Origin: Symbiodinium natans
Taxonomy: Eukaryota; Sar; Dinophyceae; Suessiales; Symbiodiniaceae
Direction: 5' to 3'
DNA: 64,000 nucleotides
Assembly (NCBI GenBank): GCA_905221605.1
Contig: CAJNDS010002668.1
Location: 60,001-124,000 of the forward strand
Shown here: positions 22,634 through 35,162 of the stretch, piece after piece
Numbering within the stretch: position 1 is the stretch's first letter
Layout: every line of letters starts with the position of its first letter
The notes under the pieces: generated by a model
Databases searched by the model: none
Seen by the model: only the letters and a program-made list of their open reading frames with translations
What the model was told of the DNA's origin: nothing
Translations under genes and position numbers: made by a program

Positions 22634-25600
22634 GACCCGAAACCGGCGGAAGCTGAGAAAGAGACGCCGGTGCCGGTGCCTGAGCCCCCTGCGCCGGAGC
22701 CCGAGCCTGCAGTACCGATGGAGGAGGAGGAGCCCCTGTTAGGATGCCTTGGGCTCCGGGGGTTTTAGGGGCTTTAGGGGGCTTTGGGAGTTTTAGGGGT
22801 TTAGGGTTTAGGAAGGATACCCGCCACTGTATGTATGTATGTTCCTGTAAACTAATAATTACAGGGCGCAGGACCCTTTGATAAGGGTACGAAGGTTGCT
22901 CTGGCAGGGCCTTGTTGAGGGACATAGGGGTTTAAGGGTGTCGGGGAGCATGCGAGGGAGAGCAGCCCAGCTCAATCTAGAAGGAACTCTTAGACAGTTT
23001 GAGATAGTGAGCTCCGTGGTTCAGGGATAGCTAAATCCTAAAGCCTAAACCCTAAGCAAAAAGTAGTAAACCCTAAACCCTAAACCCTAAACCCTAAACC
23101 CTAAACCCTTCCTCTCTGTTCGTGATCTGGAGGAGCCCGAGTCCCCAGAGGAGCCAAAGCAAACAAAGGAACCCGAGGAAGTGAAGGAGACCAAGGAGGC
23201 AGGGGTTTAGTGTTTAGGGTTTAGGGTTTAGGGGGTTTAGGGGGTTTAGGGTGTTTAGGGTCATGATGGGTTTAGGGTTTACTGTAGGGTTAAGGGTTTG
23301 GCGCTTCGGGTGTAGGGGACGAAGTGGCAAGCCTGTAGGAAAAAGGGTTTCGGGTTTAGGACTTAGGGTTTAGGGCTCAGGCTTACATGGGTTTACGATG
23401 TTGGGCTTCTGGTGCTACGTTATGCCTCAACTCCTCATCCGAAACCCTAAACCCTAAACCCTAAACCCTAAACCCTAAACCCTAAACCCCGTTCTCCGGC
23501 CGATTTGCTCAGGCGGAGGAGGATGGAAGCAGCTCCCCGGCTAAACGTGAGGCCCCCCCGAGGCTTGCTACCTCTACCAGCATGCTGATGTAGTAGCTGA
23601 ATGAGTACCTCTCAGGGTTTAGGGTTTAGGGTTTAGGGTTTAGGGTTACTCCCCTAATAGAACTGAAAGTTTACACTTTTTGGGGGGCTTGTGAACTCAG
23701 CAACTAAGCTGACATCCTGGTCCTTGCTTAGCCAAACGTGTTTTTAAAGCTTGGTTATTCGAGAAGTATAGGCGTGCACATCTTGAAGGCCCCTTCCGTG
23801 TTTTTTTTTTTTTTTGTTTTTTTTTTTTTTGGGGGGGGGGTGTTGCAGGCTCTTGAAGTTGAGAGGGCTTCATGCCCCTTAGGGTTTGGGGTTTTGGCTA
23901 AGGGTGCTGTTGAGGGCTCTGACTCGGAGACCTGGATGTAAAAAAGTGTTTAGGGTTTTAGACCTAGTTACAAACCGGGCTTTACGGCGTAGCTTTCTGG
24001 AACTATTGCGCCGTGGAATGTTGTACGCAAGTAGTCTTTGCCCTGCGAGAATACTGCCCAAAAGAAGTCGCATCGAGCGAAGAGCGTTCTGCAATCCCCA
24101 GGAGGTACTGCCCCCAAACAACGGCCTTCGTAGGCTGGAGCCCTAAACCCCGAAACCCTAAACCCTGAAACCCTAAACCCTAAACCCTAAACCCTAAACC
24201 CTAAACCCTAAACCCTAAACCCTGAGCCCGAGGTGAAGACGACAGCATCCACGTCGCCAAGAAGCAGGCAGCCAAAGAGAAGGCCTCAAAGCAGAAGGCC
24301 TGCAATCATTGGGGGGGGGGGGGGGGGGTGGTGGATTTGCTTAAGAAGGCCCCCCCCCCCTTCAAAAAAAAATAAAATGAATAATAACGAACAAGCAATA
24401 AAAGAACAATAGGAATTCATGGTAGTCGCAGATCATTGAAAAGTTATATATATATATACATATGTGTGTTTTTTGTGGGGGGTTCTTAGGCAGATAGTAG
24501 AGAGTGAGATCCGGCAGACCACCTTCTGGAGCACTACTAAGACTACTGCTTAAGAACCCCCCCCCCAAAAAAAAAAAAAACATATATCAAAATATTCATC
24601 CCTACACTACCCTTATAAGGAAGAATGTTGTTATTCTTTGGGGGGGTCTTAAGCAATTCGTAGAGCATAGGACCCAAGAAGTTCGACGTTCAGAGGACGC
24701 TGCTGGGTATATCTTTGTGTTCTTGGGATGTTCCCCCTCATTAGACTAACAGCTCCCTAACAGGGATTCTAGCACCCCCTATTAGAATCCCGCTTAAGGG
24801 CTGTAAGTATAAGGGGGAAGATACCAACTTTGTTCTGTAACAGAAGTTCAGGATGTAGTCAACGGCGTTCCTGAACTTGTAGGGTTTAGGGCTTAGGGCT
24901 TATAGAGCTAAGGCCTTAGGCCTTAGGCCTTAGGGCCAAGGGCCTAGGGCTTAGGGTTTAGGGTTTAGGGTCTAGGGCCTTAGGGCCAAGGGCCTAGGGC
25001 CTAGGGCTTAGGGTTTAGGGTTTAGGCTTCCCATCACTGCTTCCGAACTCCGTTCCGCAGAAGAAGCAGAAGAAGAAAGAGGAGGAGGATTCGAAGGCCA
25101 AGAAAAAGAGTGACGATGACGACGACGAGGATGACAAGAAAGAGGCACAACCTGCAGCTCAAAATCGCCACCAACCTCAATATAGTATCCCTAAGGCTCC
25201 TAACTCCTAGTGTATTTTTTGTACAGTTGGAGCTCCAGGGTGCTAGGGTATGGTGTGTTGCCCTCGATTAGCACCGGCCTGAGATGTTTGAGCCGTTTGA
25301 GTTGCTGCGGCCTCACCGTTGAGGGTCTAGGCTTGTTAAGGGGTATAATCTTAGACCCCTATGTATCCCCACCATATTCCTCAGTAGCCCCGACATTCTT
25401 ACAAGCTTATAAGGGTCCCTTCTCTTTAGTCCCTTAACAAGGGGTTGAGGGTTTGCTTCACCGTGGGATTTGACCCCGAAACCCGAAACCCCAAACCCTA
25501 AACATAAGTCCAAAACCGCTTAGGGTTCAAAGCGTGATTTTTTGATAATGCGGAAGTAGGAACTCTTCGTAAACCCCAACATCCCCAACACCCTGAACCA

Positions 25601-27569
25601 CGAATTTGGGTTCCCAGTAGGGTTTAGGGTTTAGGGTTCAGGGGTTTGCAGGACAAGAAAGCCAAGTCGGATGACTCGGACGACAGCGACGCACCCAAGA
25701 AGAAGCCATCAAAGAAGTCAGATGACTCCTCCGACAGCGAGAAGGCTTGACACTTTAACGATGCTTTCCTGGGATCCCATAGCCTGTCAACCCTAAACCG
25801 TAAACTCTGCCAAAACGAGGTCCACGTAACCCGGAAGGATCTGGAGTCCCTAAACCCTAAACCCTAAACCCTAAACCGTGGCTTCAGGATAAGAAGAAGG
25901 CCAAGAAAAAGGACGACGACTCCGACAGCGAGGTCAGCAAGAAAAAGAAGAAGGCCACAGATGTTCAAAGTTTCAATGTACGGCCTCCGTGCTTTTTAGG
26001 GCATACAAGATTTTAAGGTTTGTTGTTGAGAAGTTTTGGGGTGTTTTGGGGTTCAGGGCTGAGATTTTCTAGCGTTTGGGTTCGAAGGCTTCCCATGTAG
26101 GGTGTACCTATGCAGGGGCTTTGAGTGTTTCCCTGCGTCAGACTTGAAGCTGGAACGTCTGGGGGTTAGGGTTTAGGGTTTAGGGTTTAGGGCCCCCCTA
26201 GTTATAAGTACAGTTATAAGGACTCTAAACTGGGTTACAAGGATCCTAACTTTATAAGGCCTTTAGCTATGGTTCGTATAGTAGAGGGGGCCCGTCCTTG
26301 TGGGTCGGAGTTCAGGGTGATTAGAGAGTCAGGGTCAGGGTTCCTTAATATGGATCCCAAAAATAAGTCCCTTAACTTTTGTTAGTACAGTAAATTGGCT
26401 CGTCCTTGTAATTCACTGACTATTCCAGAGAGCCACCTAGTCTGGCACGAAAGCACAGCTACAATCGGGGGTCTAGGTGCCACTGTGCGGTCGATGCCGG
26501 CTGGACTCCCCCACTTTTGTACACACTTCAAAGCACGCGTTTGTCCGGGGACCTCGAATCAGACTCGATCGGTTTGCTGTGGTTCCCATTAAGGCACCCT
26601 GTTATCCTTATTTACCGAGACATCCAATCCTCGCTTGGCGCGTCCGAGAAGTGTGTGTGATTAAACCACCACATTGGAGGTTTCCAAGAAGAAGTCGGAC
26701 GACTCGGATGACAGCGAGGTCTGCGATGCACTCAGCTGTGATTGACGTGCTTCTTTCACGATGTCCCTACACCCCAGACCCTAAACCCCAAGCCCTAAAC
26801 CCTAAACCCCTACCCTGAAATTTCATCCACCCCCAAAGGCTACCCCCCCCCCCTCCTTAAGTCTTGAGAATATTTTGCTAAGAGCATACTCTATCGTCCC
26901 GCACCCTATACTCCAAACCCTAAACCCTAAACCCTAAACCCAAGATTTGAGGGTTGTAGGAATGGCGGCTTCGGCTCGGGAAATTTGAGGGGCTGAATGC
27001 GGAAAGGGAACCCCCATTCAACCCTTTGTAAGGTATATGAAACATAAACCCTTTTCAAGGTTCATTTGGTCCTTAAGGTGGGAGTAACCCACTAGTAGTA
27101 CGCTCTGTACTATTTGAAGGGTTTACATTTTGGATCCTCCCAGGGGATGTTTTTTGCAGACTTCCCTTTTGAATGGGTTCAGCAAGTCACCGAAAGCTTG
27201 GCTTTCTTCTGGCTGGCTCTTAGGACTTTAACCTTTTGGGTTGTTGAAGAAACTACAAGAAGGAGCCTACAAGTTAAACTTTTAGGAGGGGTTCAGAAGT
27301 CAGCCAAGAAAATGTCAGGAGTCTCCTGGTAAACGAAGAGGGGCACTTGAGCCCTAGGGCCTCGGAAGTCTAAACCCCATAAGCTCTAACCCCATAAGCT
27401 CTAACCCGAAACCCTAAACCCTAAACCCTAAACCCTAAACCCAAACCCTAAACCCTAAACCCTAAACCCTAAATAATCCCTAAACCCTAAGCCCTAAACC
27501 CTAAGCAAATCTTCCAAACCTTGTGCAGGACCGCAAGAAGAAGCGGAAGAGATCAGACTCCGGGTCCAG
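22634..27569 (+). CDS. Lys/Asp/Glu/Ser-rich disordered protein segment, eight exons
   Basis: Exons: 22634-22737, 23133-23204, 23513-23551, 24233-24297, 25061-25144, 25652-25744, 25888-25953, 26689-26718 and 27529-27569. Readings include VPVPEPPAPEPEPAVPMEEE, EPEEVKETKE, AEEDGSSSPAKRE, KKSDDDDDEDDKKE, SDDSDDSDAPKKKPSKKSDD, KKKAKKKDDDSDSE, KKSDDSDDSE and DRKKKRKRSDSGS. From 25061 to 26718 every exon is phase 0 at both ends and follows AG. Donors are mostly GC, with GT at 26719. Composition suits a nuclear, phosphorylatable, disordered region of a splicing or chromatin factor. The 24233 exon is open in two frames. The introns carry TTTAGGG/CCCTAAA arrays, a family E element (23588-23720) and family C elements (24310-24663). 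Confidence 0.7.
23588..23720. mobile_element. Family E element interrupted by TTTAGGG
   Basis: Left end GTAGCTGAATGAGTAC, then four TTTAGGG units, then CCCCTAATAGAACTGAAAGT, and right end GAACTCAGCAACTAAG. Clean copies are at 60723-60815 and 62020-62125; another interrupted copy is at 63060-63199. Confidence 0.75.
24339..24497. mobile_element. Family C element
   Basis: Left end TTGCTTAAGAAGGCCCCCC, AT-rich core, right end GGGGGGTTCTTAGGCAGATA. A second copy, 24546-24663, begins CTGCTTAAGAACCCCCC and ends GGGGGGTCTTAAGCAATTC. They are about 50 bases apart in one intron. Confidence 0.7.
24723..24833. mobile_element. Family G element
   Basis: Begins CTTGGGATGTTCCCCCTCAT and ends GGGGGAAGATACCAA, with the GATTCTAGCA...AGAATCCC block. 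Related copies are near 2820 and 40137. Confidence 0.6.
26190..26300. mobile_element. Family D element
   Basis: GGGCCCCCCTAGTTATAAGT at the left, CTAAACTGGGTTACAAGGAT inside and TAGTAGAGGGGGCCCGTCC at the right. It is in the intron before exon 26689; the rest of 26300-26680 is unremarkable sequence with open frames I could not support as genes. Confidence 0.55.
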
Positions 27570-27574
27570 GCTCT

Positions 27575-28085
27575 GGCAGGGCTTCCTGTTTGGGGTTGGG
27601 CATTTGGAGGGTTTATAGGTTTGGAGTTAACAGGGTTTATAGGGTTTATAGGTTTGTATTTGGAGGGTTTATAGGTTTGTAGTTAATAGGGTTTATAGGG
27701 TTTATAGGGTTTATAGGGGAGCGTTTAGGTTTGTAGTTAATAGGGTTTATAGGGTTTATAGGGCAGGGCTTCCTGTTTGGGTTGGGTTTTTGGAGGGTTT
27801 AGGGTTTTATTGGGTTGATGGGGTTTATAGGTTTGTAGTTAATAGGGTATTTGGAGGGTTTAGGGTTTATTGGGTTGATAGGGTTTATAGGTTTGTAGTT
27901 AGTAGGGTTTATAGGGTTTAAAGGGTTTGGGGTTTTTAGGGTTTAGAGCGTTTAGGGTGTTTTAGGGTTTTTAGTGCTTTTTAGGGTTTTTAGTGTTTTT
28001 AGTGTTTTTAGGGTTTTTTCGTGTTTTTAGGGTTTATAGGGTTTATAGGGTTTAAGGGTTTATCGGGTTTATAGGGTTTGTAAGG
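27575..28085. repeat. Degenerate GGGTTTATAG / GGGTTTTTAG intron repeat
   Basis: About 500 bases of GGGTTTATA, GGGTTTAGG and TTTTTAGGG words. It directly follows the exon ending at 27569 and contains a second copy (27762-27780) of the 19 bases at the intron start (27575-27593). Confidence 0.85.
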
Positions 28086-28466
28086 TCTAGGGTGCTGACC
28101 CCCCTCAGCGCGAAGCCACGAAGCACGCTGCTGTTGTCCTGGCTTGACCTGCGCAAGTCTGCCCTCAGTTGGGTTTAGGGTTTAGGGTTTAGGGTTAGGG
28201 TCGAGGGTTTAGGGTCTCGTGCTACAGATCCTTCATTAACCACTACTACTTTCTCATGAGAAAAGGCCTCATTTTAGAGCAATCATATCTGTACATATTC
28301 AATGTATTTCCTTTGTTTGTCGTTATCAATTATAATCCCTCCCCAGCAACCCCAGCAAAGTGCAGACACTTCAACCCTAAACCCTTAGAGCAAAACCCGA
28401 TAATCCCTAAAAAAACACTAAATCCTAAACACAGGAACCCTAAACCCTAGACTCTTAACCCTAAAC

Positions 28467-28575
28467 CCTGCAAACCCTACAAACCCTACAAACCCTACAA
28501 ACCCTACAAACCCTACAAACCCTACTACAAACCTTACTACAAACCCTACAAACCCTACAAACCCTACAAACCCTA
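28467..28575. repeat. ACAAACCCT nonamer array
   Basis: Eleven to twelve CTACAAACC-type nonamers, a homogeneous CAAACCCTA variant of the telomere-like unit. It lies directly upstream of exon 28623-28680. Confidence 0.9.
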
Positions 28576-28622
28576 TACCCCATACCCTAAACCCTACAAA
28601 CCCCAAACCCGGTTTTTTGCAG

Positions 28623-31600
28623 GTCCAAGTCGAAGTCAAAGTCCAGGCGACGCAGCAAGAGCCGGAAGCGAGATCGCAAGGCATTGCAGTGGGGAGAGGC
28701 TTAGAGGTCTTTGGGCTTATAGCCCTAAACCCTAAGCCCTAAACCCTAAACCCTAAACCTGGCTCTGGAGCACATTCTTGGGGGAGCACGCCAGGGTATT
28801 TCTTCTATTGCACCTCTTGGTCTCAAGCCCGGGATTGAAGCCGAGTAGGTTCGACCCGAGCCCCATAAGGTTGGGGTTAAGGGTTTGGGGCTTAGGGTTT
28901 GGGGCTTAGGGTTTAGGGTTTAGGGTTAGGGTTTAGGGTTTAGGGTCCATGTACCTCAATAGGGAATGCTTGTGCCTTAAAGCACATCCTAAATACGGAC
29001 TCTGGGAGCCCATGTACCTAATCATGCTGTGCATGGACCCCTATAGGGTTATTATTTTGCTAGTTAGTTAGGCCCGTGGTACATGTTTCATATGTTTTGT
29101 GTTGTGGGGATGGTTTTCAGGAGTTGAAAGGAAGATATCTAGGCTCATGCTCATACATGATTGTGCCTACTGCTGTCTCCTAGCATTGTAAGAGCACAAG
29201 CCCCGAGAAAAGGAGTTGAGGGGAGCCCTATACAAGACCCTAAAACAAAGCCCCCACACAACCCAAGGCACGTGCATGATGGGAACCCCTAAACCCTAAA
29301 CCCTAAACCCTCAACCCTAACCCTGATGTGCTAGTTCACAGTGCAGTCGCGCTCAGTTGCTCAGACTCAGAGATAGCGCCGAGTAAACCCTAAACCTTAA
29401 ACCCTAAACCCTAACCCCTAAACCCTAGCCCTGTAGGCCAAACGTAGCCGAAGCCGCTCCCGGCGTCGACGCAACCGCAGCCGCCACATGGCTGGGACTG
29501 TCCACCAACACCCGTGGGTTTAGGGTTATAGGGTTTAGGGTTTAGGGTTTAGGGCTTAGGGTCCTGAGTTATGCATGTGTCTTCATGATAAGAACCTCCG
29601 TAGGCCCTCAGGACATTTTCTTCTGTTCCCTTGTTGGGTTTAAAAGAGGATCCTATTCAGGAGTATAAAGCCCTAAACCCTAAACCCTAAACCCTTTTCA
29701 GAAGATTTTAGGGGCCATCCTAGGAATTTCAAGAGGCACAAGAGCCTAGAAGAATCAGAAGCCTCTCTATACATATATGTGCTTTGTTTCGGAGCTTCGC
29801 GGCAACAGATTCTGGGGTGCGTTGAATGATTCTGTCTACAATCCTATACGAGTCGTTCTAGACAGTTGGAGGTTCGGGGGTACGTCTTCGGGCTTAAGCC
29901 CTAAGCCCTAAACCCTAAATCCTAAACCCCATACCCTAAACCCTACACCCTAAACCCTAAACCCTGGGTTGGGTTCGGGGCTTTGGGTTTAGGGCTTTGC
30001 AGCTCCGGGAGGTGTTGGAATCAGGGTTTTGGCTGAAGGGTTCACAAGGGCTTTCCTTGGGGGCCAAATGAACCCTAAAACTGGGGCCCTATACCCTCTA
30101 CTACGATCATCCCTATGAAGGTAGTATGAGCCATAAATCCTTTTAAGGTTCATCTGCTCCTTAAGGTCAGGGCCCCAAAACGTGGGTGATGTTTGGATAT
30201 TTCGGGTTTTGGGGGTGACCTACGCGTTGCCTTCTGCGGCTATTACACGGGGTTCAATGGGTTTAGGGTTTAGAGTTTAGGGTTCAGGAAACCCCGATTT
30301 CTACGACCTCAACCCCTAAAGCCTACTATCCCGCTTCCTCCCAACTGTATGGCCCCTGCTCTGCTGCCGGTCATACATCCTTTAAGGACCAAAAGAACCC
30401 TTGAAAGGGTTTATGGTTCATATACCTTGATAGGGTTATAGTAGTAGAGGGTATAGGGCCCCAGTTTTAGGGTTCAATGTGGTCCCCCAGGTCAGACACT
30501 GCGGCAAGGGGCACCTGAAAAGGAAACTGCCATTTGGGGGCAGGGCGCGGGAACTTCGCGCAGAGCTTGCTTACCTCACCTATGTTGCACGCAAGGGTCC
30601 GAAGACATGGGATCCTTGCCTAGAAGCTAAAGCCCCCCGAAAAACCTGGATGACTATGGTGGCTCAGCAACCCCAAACCCAAAACCCTAAACCCACGGCA
30701 TGGCAACGCGAGTAATTAAGGCTCTCGAAAGCGCAGCAGCAGCCGACGAGCCACTTGGTCCAAACTCATGGAGGGGCCTGCTTAGAATAGAATCTTGAGT
30801 TAAGAGAACCCCAAACCCTATAAACCGAAAACCCTCCGAATGAATGAGCCACGAAAAAGAATCACCCTGAAAAAGGCTGAAGCCTACAACATGGGGCCGG
30901 GCTGGTTTGGTAGCTGTAGCTTGGGGGATTCAACTAACCTGAGCCCCAAACTCCCGCGACCTCTAACTTTTTAGCCCGTTGCAAACCTAGAACTCTTTCG
31001 AACCCCAAAAGCCAAAGCCTTTAGCACCCGAAACCCTACCCCCTGAGCCCCGCAAGCACGAAACCCAAACCCGTAAAGCCAGCCGTAGCCACCCGCATGC
31101 CTGGCTCTCCACAAGATCGCCCCGTGTTCGGTACCTTCAGGGGCCTTCTTGTTCAGGTAACAGGGAGCCGACAATGGTGGCCCTTCCCAGCGTACCCTTG
31201 GAAATATCGTAAAGTTGGGCTCTGAAGTGAACTCTGCAGAGCATTCTCTCTGCAGTTGCCCCGTGGAGCATGGCTAGACGGGTGGCAAAAAGAAACCCAA
31301 GGCAACCCTGGAAAAGCAAACCGGCCTAAACCCAAGACCCCAAACCCCCTAAACCCTAAACCCTAAACCCTATATAAACCCTAAACCCCAAACCCCCGAA
31401 ATCCGGAAGGACCGACGCCGCAGTCGCTCCCGCCGCGCGCGCCGCAGCCGCAGCCGACGAAGGAGCCGCAGCCGCCGCGACCGCCGTGACCGGTGCGCGG
31501 CCCAGAAGGTTTGGGGTTAAGGGGGGGTGTGGGGTTTAGGGTTTGGGGGTTTAGGGTCTAGGGTTTGGGGTTAAGGGTTAAGGGGGTTTGGGGTTAAGGG

Positions 31601-34600
31601 GGCTTAGGGGGGGTCTTTGGAGGGTTGGGGAGTTAAGGGGTTTAGGGTTTTGGGAAAAGGGGGGGAACCCGGGTTCAAAAAAGGGATTTCAGGGAGGTTA
31701 GGGGGGTTAGGGGGTTTGGGGTTAAGGGTTCAGGGTTTAGGGGGCTTAGGGGAAAGGGTTTGGAGGGTTTTTGGGTTTAGGGTTTAGGGGCTTTAGGATT
31801 CTAGCATCAAGGAGAGAGAGAGGGTTTCGGAATTGTTGGGTTTAGGGTTTAGGGTTTAGGCTTTAGGGTTTAGGGTTTAGGGTTTAGGGTTTGGGGTTTT
31901 GGGGTTTAGAAGAAAGGATTTCGGGTGTGGTGTGAATCCGGGACTTGGGGCTCGTTGGGACCCTGGGATGGTCTTTCTTATTTCTAGGGGTTGGGAGCTT
32001 TAGGGTTTAGGGTTTAGGGTTTAGGGTTGAGAGTTGAGGGTTGAGATTTTCGGGTTGAGAGTTTAGGGTTTAGGGTTCAAATTTAAATTTAAAAATTTAG
32101 GGTTTAGGGTTGAGAGTTGAGGGTTTAGGGTTTAGGGTTTGGGGTTTAGGGTTTAGGGCTTAGGGTTTAGGGTTTAGGGTTTAGGTTCAAGTTGTGCTGT
32201 GTTCAGACATCAGACATCATGCCTATGTTTCTCGCCTTCCCTTTTTGCTAAACCCTACCCCTAAACCCAAAACCCTCAACCCTCAACTCTCAACCCTAAA
32301 CCCTAAACCTAAGCCCTAAGCCCTACCCGTAGACCCTAAACCCTAAACCCTAAACCCTAAACCCTAAACCCTAAACACAACCCACTCTGTCCTGGCAAAG
32401 GCGAAGTCCTGCACGCCGAAAGGAGGAGGATCGAAAGGCGCAGAGTTTTTGAGGGTTTGCTGCTGAGAGCGGCATACATGTCGGGGCGCCCTAGCCATAA
32501 ACAGGGTTATAAGGACCCTAAATTGGGTTCAAGTATTCCTGTGTAGGTTATAGCTCCCTTAACTAAGGTTAGTATAGTAAGGGGCCCCTACTTGTACCCC
32601 TAAACCCTAAACCCTAAACCCTGAACTACTTGTAGGGGTCAGTTGAGTGTTTAGGGCTTAGTGCTAGGGTACAGCTTATGAAAATGTTCCAGATGAGCTG
32701 ATCCTTGCTCTGGTTGACCTGGTGCAGTTCTAGTGTAGGTCCTTAGGGTTTAGGGTTTAGGGTTTAGGGTTTAGGGTTTAGGGTTTAGGGTTTAGGGTTT
32801 AGGGTTTAGGGTTTAGGGTTTGGATCCTTGGGGCTTGAGGAGTAGAGCTTATGCCACGAAACGAGATGCATCGTGTCGAACGAATGGATTTTTGCTTGTG
32901 CGAACAGGGCGCGGCGCATTCGCACGCTGAACAAATCTAGACTGCTGCACTGCGCGCGCACGTGTGGACATAGAGCGTATGCAGCTTTTGCCTCGGGGTC
33001 GCTCCGCAGCCATGACAGGCCTTCTAAGCCGGAAGGCTCATCCGTGCGACATGCCTTATACACTCATCACCACCGTGTCTTGAAAGTTGCACCCTGTGGT
33101 GTCATAGTTGCTAGCCTAACACTCGTCTGCATGCACTGCATGCAGAGGGGGGGCACTGTGGAAGGCTGAAGCCAAGCCTACCAACGCGGAAGTGCGGGCG
33201 AAGAACGATGCCAGAGATGATGCCGCCGGACTGTCATCTAAGCCGTGCCTTAAGGACCAAATGAACCTTGAAAGGGTTTATGGTTAATTCATACACCTAA
33301 GTAGGGATTATCGTAGTATAGGTATATGGCCCCAATTTTCGGCTTCATTTGGTCCCCAAGGTGAATTTGCTTCATACCAGGGGCGAGCCTTGAGAAGGCT
33401 GTAGAGGAGTGAACGGGCAGAAAAAATATAGGGTTTAGGGTTTAGAGTTTAGGGTTTAGCGTTACACATAAGTAGAGTTATCCGGACCCCAGGTTATTAG
33501 CTGTAAGGGTTTATGGTCCATATGCCTTACCAGGGATTTAAAAAGAAAAGCATGTGTAATTAGGGCATACAGGCAGTCCCTTCCTAAACCCTAAACCCTA
33601 AACCCTAAACCCTAAACCCTAAACCCTAAACCCTAAACCCTAACCTTAAGTGTAGCTTGGATGGAAGCCCCTCCTTCTATTGGTGTCAAGCCTACAAGAA
33701 GTGACAAGAAGCCATGATTATTATGCTCAGCCCTAAACCCTAATAAACCCTAAACCCCAAAACCCTAAACCCTAAACCCTAAACCCTTTCTCTTTCAGAT
33801 GGTCCCTTCCGGGGTCCGGATCCCCAGGCAGCCCCTCTTCTGTAGGGTACCCTAAACCCTAAACCCTAAACCCTAAACCCTAAACCCTAAACCCTAAACC
33901 CTAAACCACAACAAGGGACCATCATTTAGAGAGCCGACCATACGACCATTGTTATGTATGATCATGAGTGCTACATTATTGAGCTGTTCTGTTTCTTCAT
34001 TCCTTGGGGCCCAAATGAACTCTAGAGTTGGGGTTCATGCGCCCTATACTACAAAATTCCTATGAAGGTAGTATGAACCATAAACTTTTTATAAACCCTT
34101 TTACGGTTCATTTTGTCCCCAGGGTCATTATGCCCTAAACCCTAAACCCGAAACCCTAAACCCTAAACCCCAAAACCCTAAACCCCAAACCCTAAACCCT
34201 AAACCCTATGTCGTGACATTGTGGTGGTAACGGAACTCTCCTGTCGAGCTAAGGCTGCGGCGTCGAAGAAAAAGGAGGCGCCATGCGCCCTCTTCATTGA
34301 ATGGCGGCCTTGATGGGTGTAGGGTTTAGGGTTTCGGGTAGGGTGTACAGTAAGTAGGGCTTAGGGGATTTTATCGGTCCAGCTCGTCAGGGTTTGGGGA
34401 ACATCGGAGTCCCGACAACCCTGCAGCACCTTTCTACGCAGAAGCCCCTCATCCTCGGGGCTATCGATGCTTTAGGGTTTAGGGTTTAGGGTTTAGGGTT
34501 TAGGGTTTAGGGTTTAGGGTTTAGGGTTTAGGGTGCCCCCTTCCCTTCCCCAACCACCCCAACAGGGTTTAGGGTTCAGGGTCCGCCTCCCCTTTCCTTT

Positions 34601-34653
34601 TCAAGGCAGACTCCGACTCTTCCGATTCCGAGAAGAGGAAGAAGGACAAGAAG
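28623..34653 (+). CDS. Arg-Ser (RS) domain of a splicing-factor-like protein, tiny exons
   Basis: Exons: 28623-28680 (SKSKSKSRRRSKSRKRDRK), 29437-29490 (AKRSRSRSRRRRNRSRHM), possible micro-exon 30732-30749 (RSSSRR), 31410-31492 (RSRSRRARRSRSRRRSRSRR within it), 32401-32437 (RSPARRKEEDRK), 33165 to about 33244, 33361 to about 33394, 34254-34277 (AAASKKKE) and 34606-34653 (ADSDSSDSEKRKKDKK). RS domains mediate protein-protein contacts in spliceosome assembly and are phosphorylated. Phase is exact at two informative joints: 27569 (phase 2) to 28623, and 31492 (phase 2) to 32401, each rebuilding an Arg codon. Most donors are GC. No RRM was seen in the window. The protein continues from the Lys/Asp-rich exons upstream. 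Introns hold TTTAGGG arrays and family A and D elements. Confidence 0.75.
28946..29046. mobile_element. Family B hairpin element
   Basis: Left end GGGTCCATGTACCTCAATAG and right end GTGCATGGACCCCTATAGGG, with the TTAAAGCAC...GACTCTGGGAGCCC core. Intronic, between RS exons 28623 and 29437. Confidence 0.65.
30056..30165. mobile_element. Family A introner-like element
   Basis: Left CTTGGGGGCCAAATGAACCC, core CTATACCCTCTACTACGATC, right AGGTTCATCTGCTCCTTAAG. A second copy in the other orientation is at 30381-30490 (left TTTAAGGACCAAAAGAACCC, right GTTCAATGTGGTCCCCCAG). Confidence 0.7.
31500..32400. repeat. Intron made almost entirely of telomere-like units
   Basis: About 900 bases between RS exons 31410-31492 and 32401-32437, which join in phase. 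The left two thirds run TTTAGGG, GGGGTTAAGG and TTGAGGG; the right end runs CCCTAAA. In between lie short unique pieces (31905-31990, 32190-32250). Confidence 0.85.
32483..32600. mobile_element. Family D element
   Basis: Core AAACAGGGTTATAAGGACCC, TAAATTGGGTTCAAG and GTAGGTTATAGCTCCCTTAA; right end AGTATAGTAAGGGGCCCCTA CTTGTA. Intronic in the RS gene. The neighbouring stretch 32830-33160 is non-repetitive, with frames open on both strands; I see no supported gene there. Confidence 0.6.
33249..33360. mobile_element. Family A introner-like element between two RS-gene exons
   Basis: Left CTTAAGGACCAAATGAACCT, right TTCATTTGGTCCCCAAG. The flanks are CCGTGC before and GTGAAT after. A GC donor at the left flank and the terminal AAG as acceptor give an open reading across it. 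Confidence 0.75.
34003..34122. mobile_element. Family A introner-like element
   Basis: Left CTTGGGGCCCAAATGAACTC, core GCGCCCTATACTACAAAATT, right GGTTCATTTTGTCCCCAG. Within an RS-gene intron, next to a CCCTAAA array (34134-34210). Confidence 0.7.
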
Positions 34654-35014
34654 GCCGAATGCCAGTTTCGCCGGATTGGATGCTTCAAGGGAATCAGAAC
34701 CCCTAAGGATGTACACCCCTAAGAGGGGTGCCCTTAAGATACTCCTAGTATGGCCCTTATATATTCCCTTAGGGGTCTTAAAGAAGGGTCCACGAAACCC
34801 ACGGGTACAACTTTAAGGGTAGAGTAGAGTAGAGTGTTGTTGTTTGTTGTTGCAACCATAGAACGCAAAAGAAAAAACCTAAAACCTAAACCTTACGCTA
34901 CATGGAGCCTTCGGGGAAGCTAGCTCATGCTGTGAAGGGCTTGTTTTTTTGGGGTTTAGGGTTTGTGGATGTGGGCTTGTTTTTGTTGGGGGTTTAGGGT
35001 TTAGGGCTTAGGGT

Positions 35015-35024
35015 CTTAGGGCTT

Positions 35025-35059
<35 letters not shown>

Positions 35060-35060
35060 C
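35015..35060. repeat. Poly-T run
   Basis: An unbroken T run of about 40 bases preceded by GGGCTTG words. On the other strand it is a poly-A tract, but no adjacent retrocopied gene was seen. Confidence 0.95.
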
Positions 35061-35162
35061 GGGGGTTTAGGGATGTTTAGGAACCCTTGAACCACCCCGT
35101 GCATTACAGCGTCAAGTCGAGTGTACAAAGCTTGGGCATCGTGATCTTACGAGGATGATCTA

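Noticed and set aside
32830-33160. 98-codon + frame and 85-codon - frame as genes
   Set aside because: Both strands are open over the same bases, neither shows a domain, and the stretch lies in an intron of the RS-domain gene.
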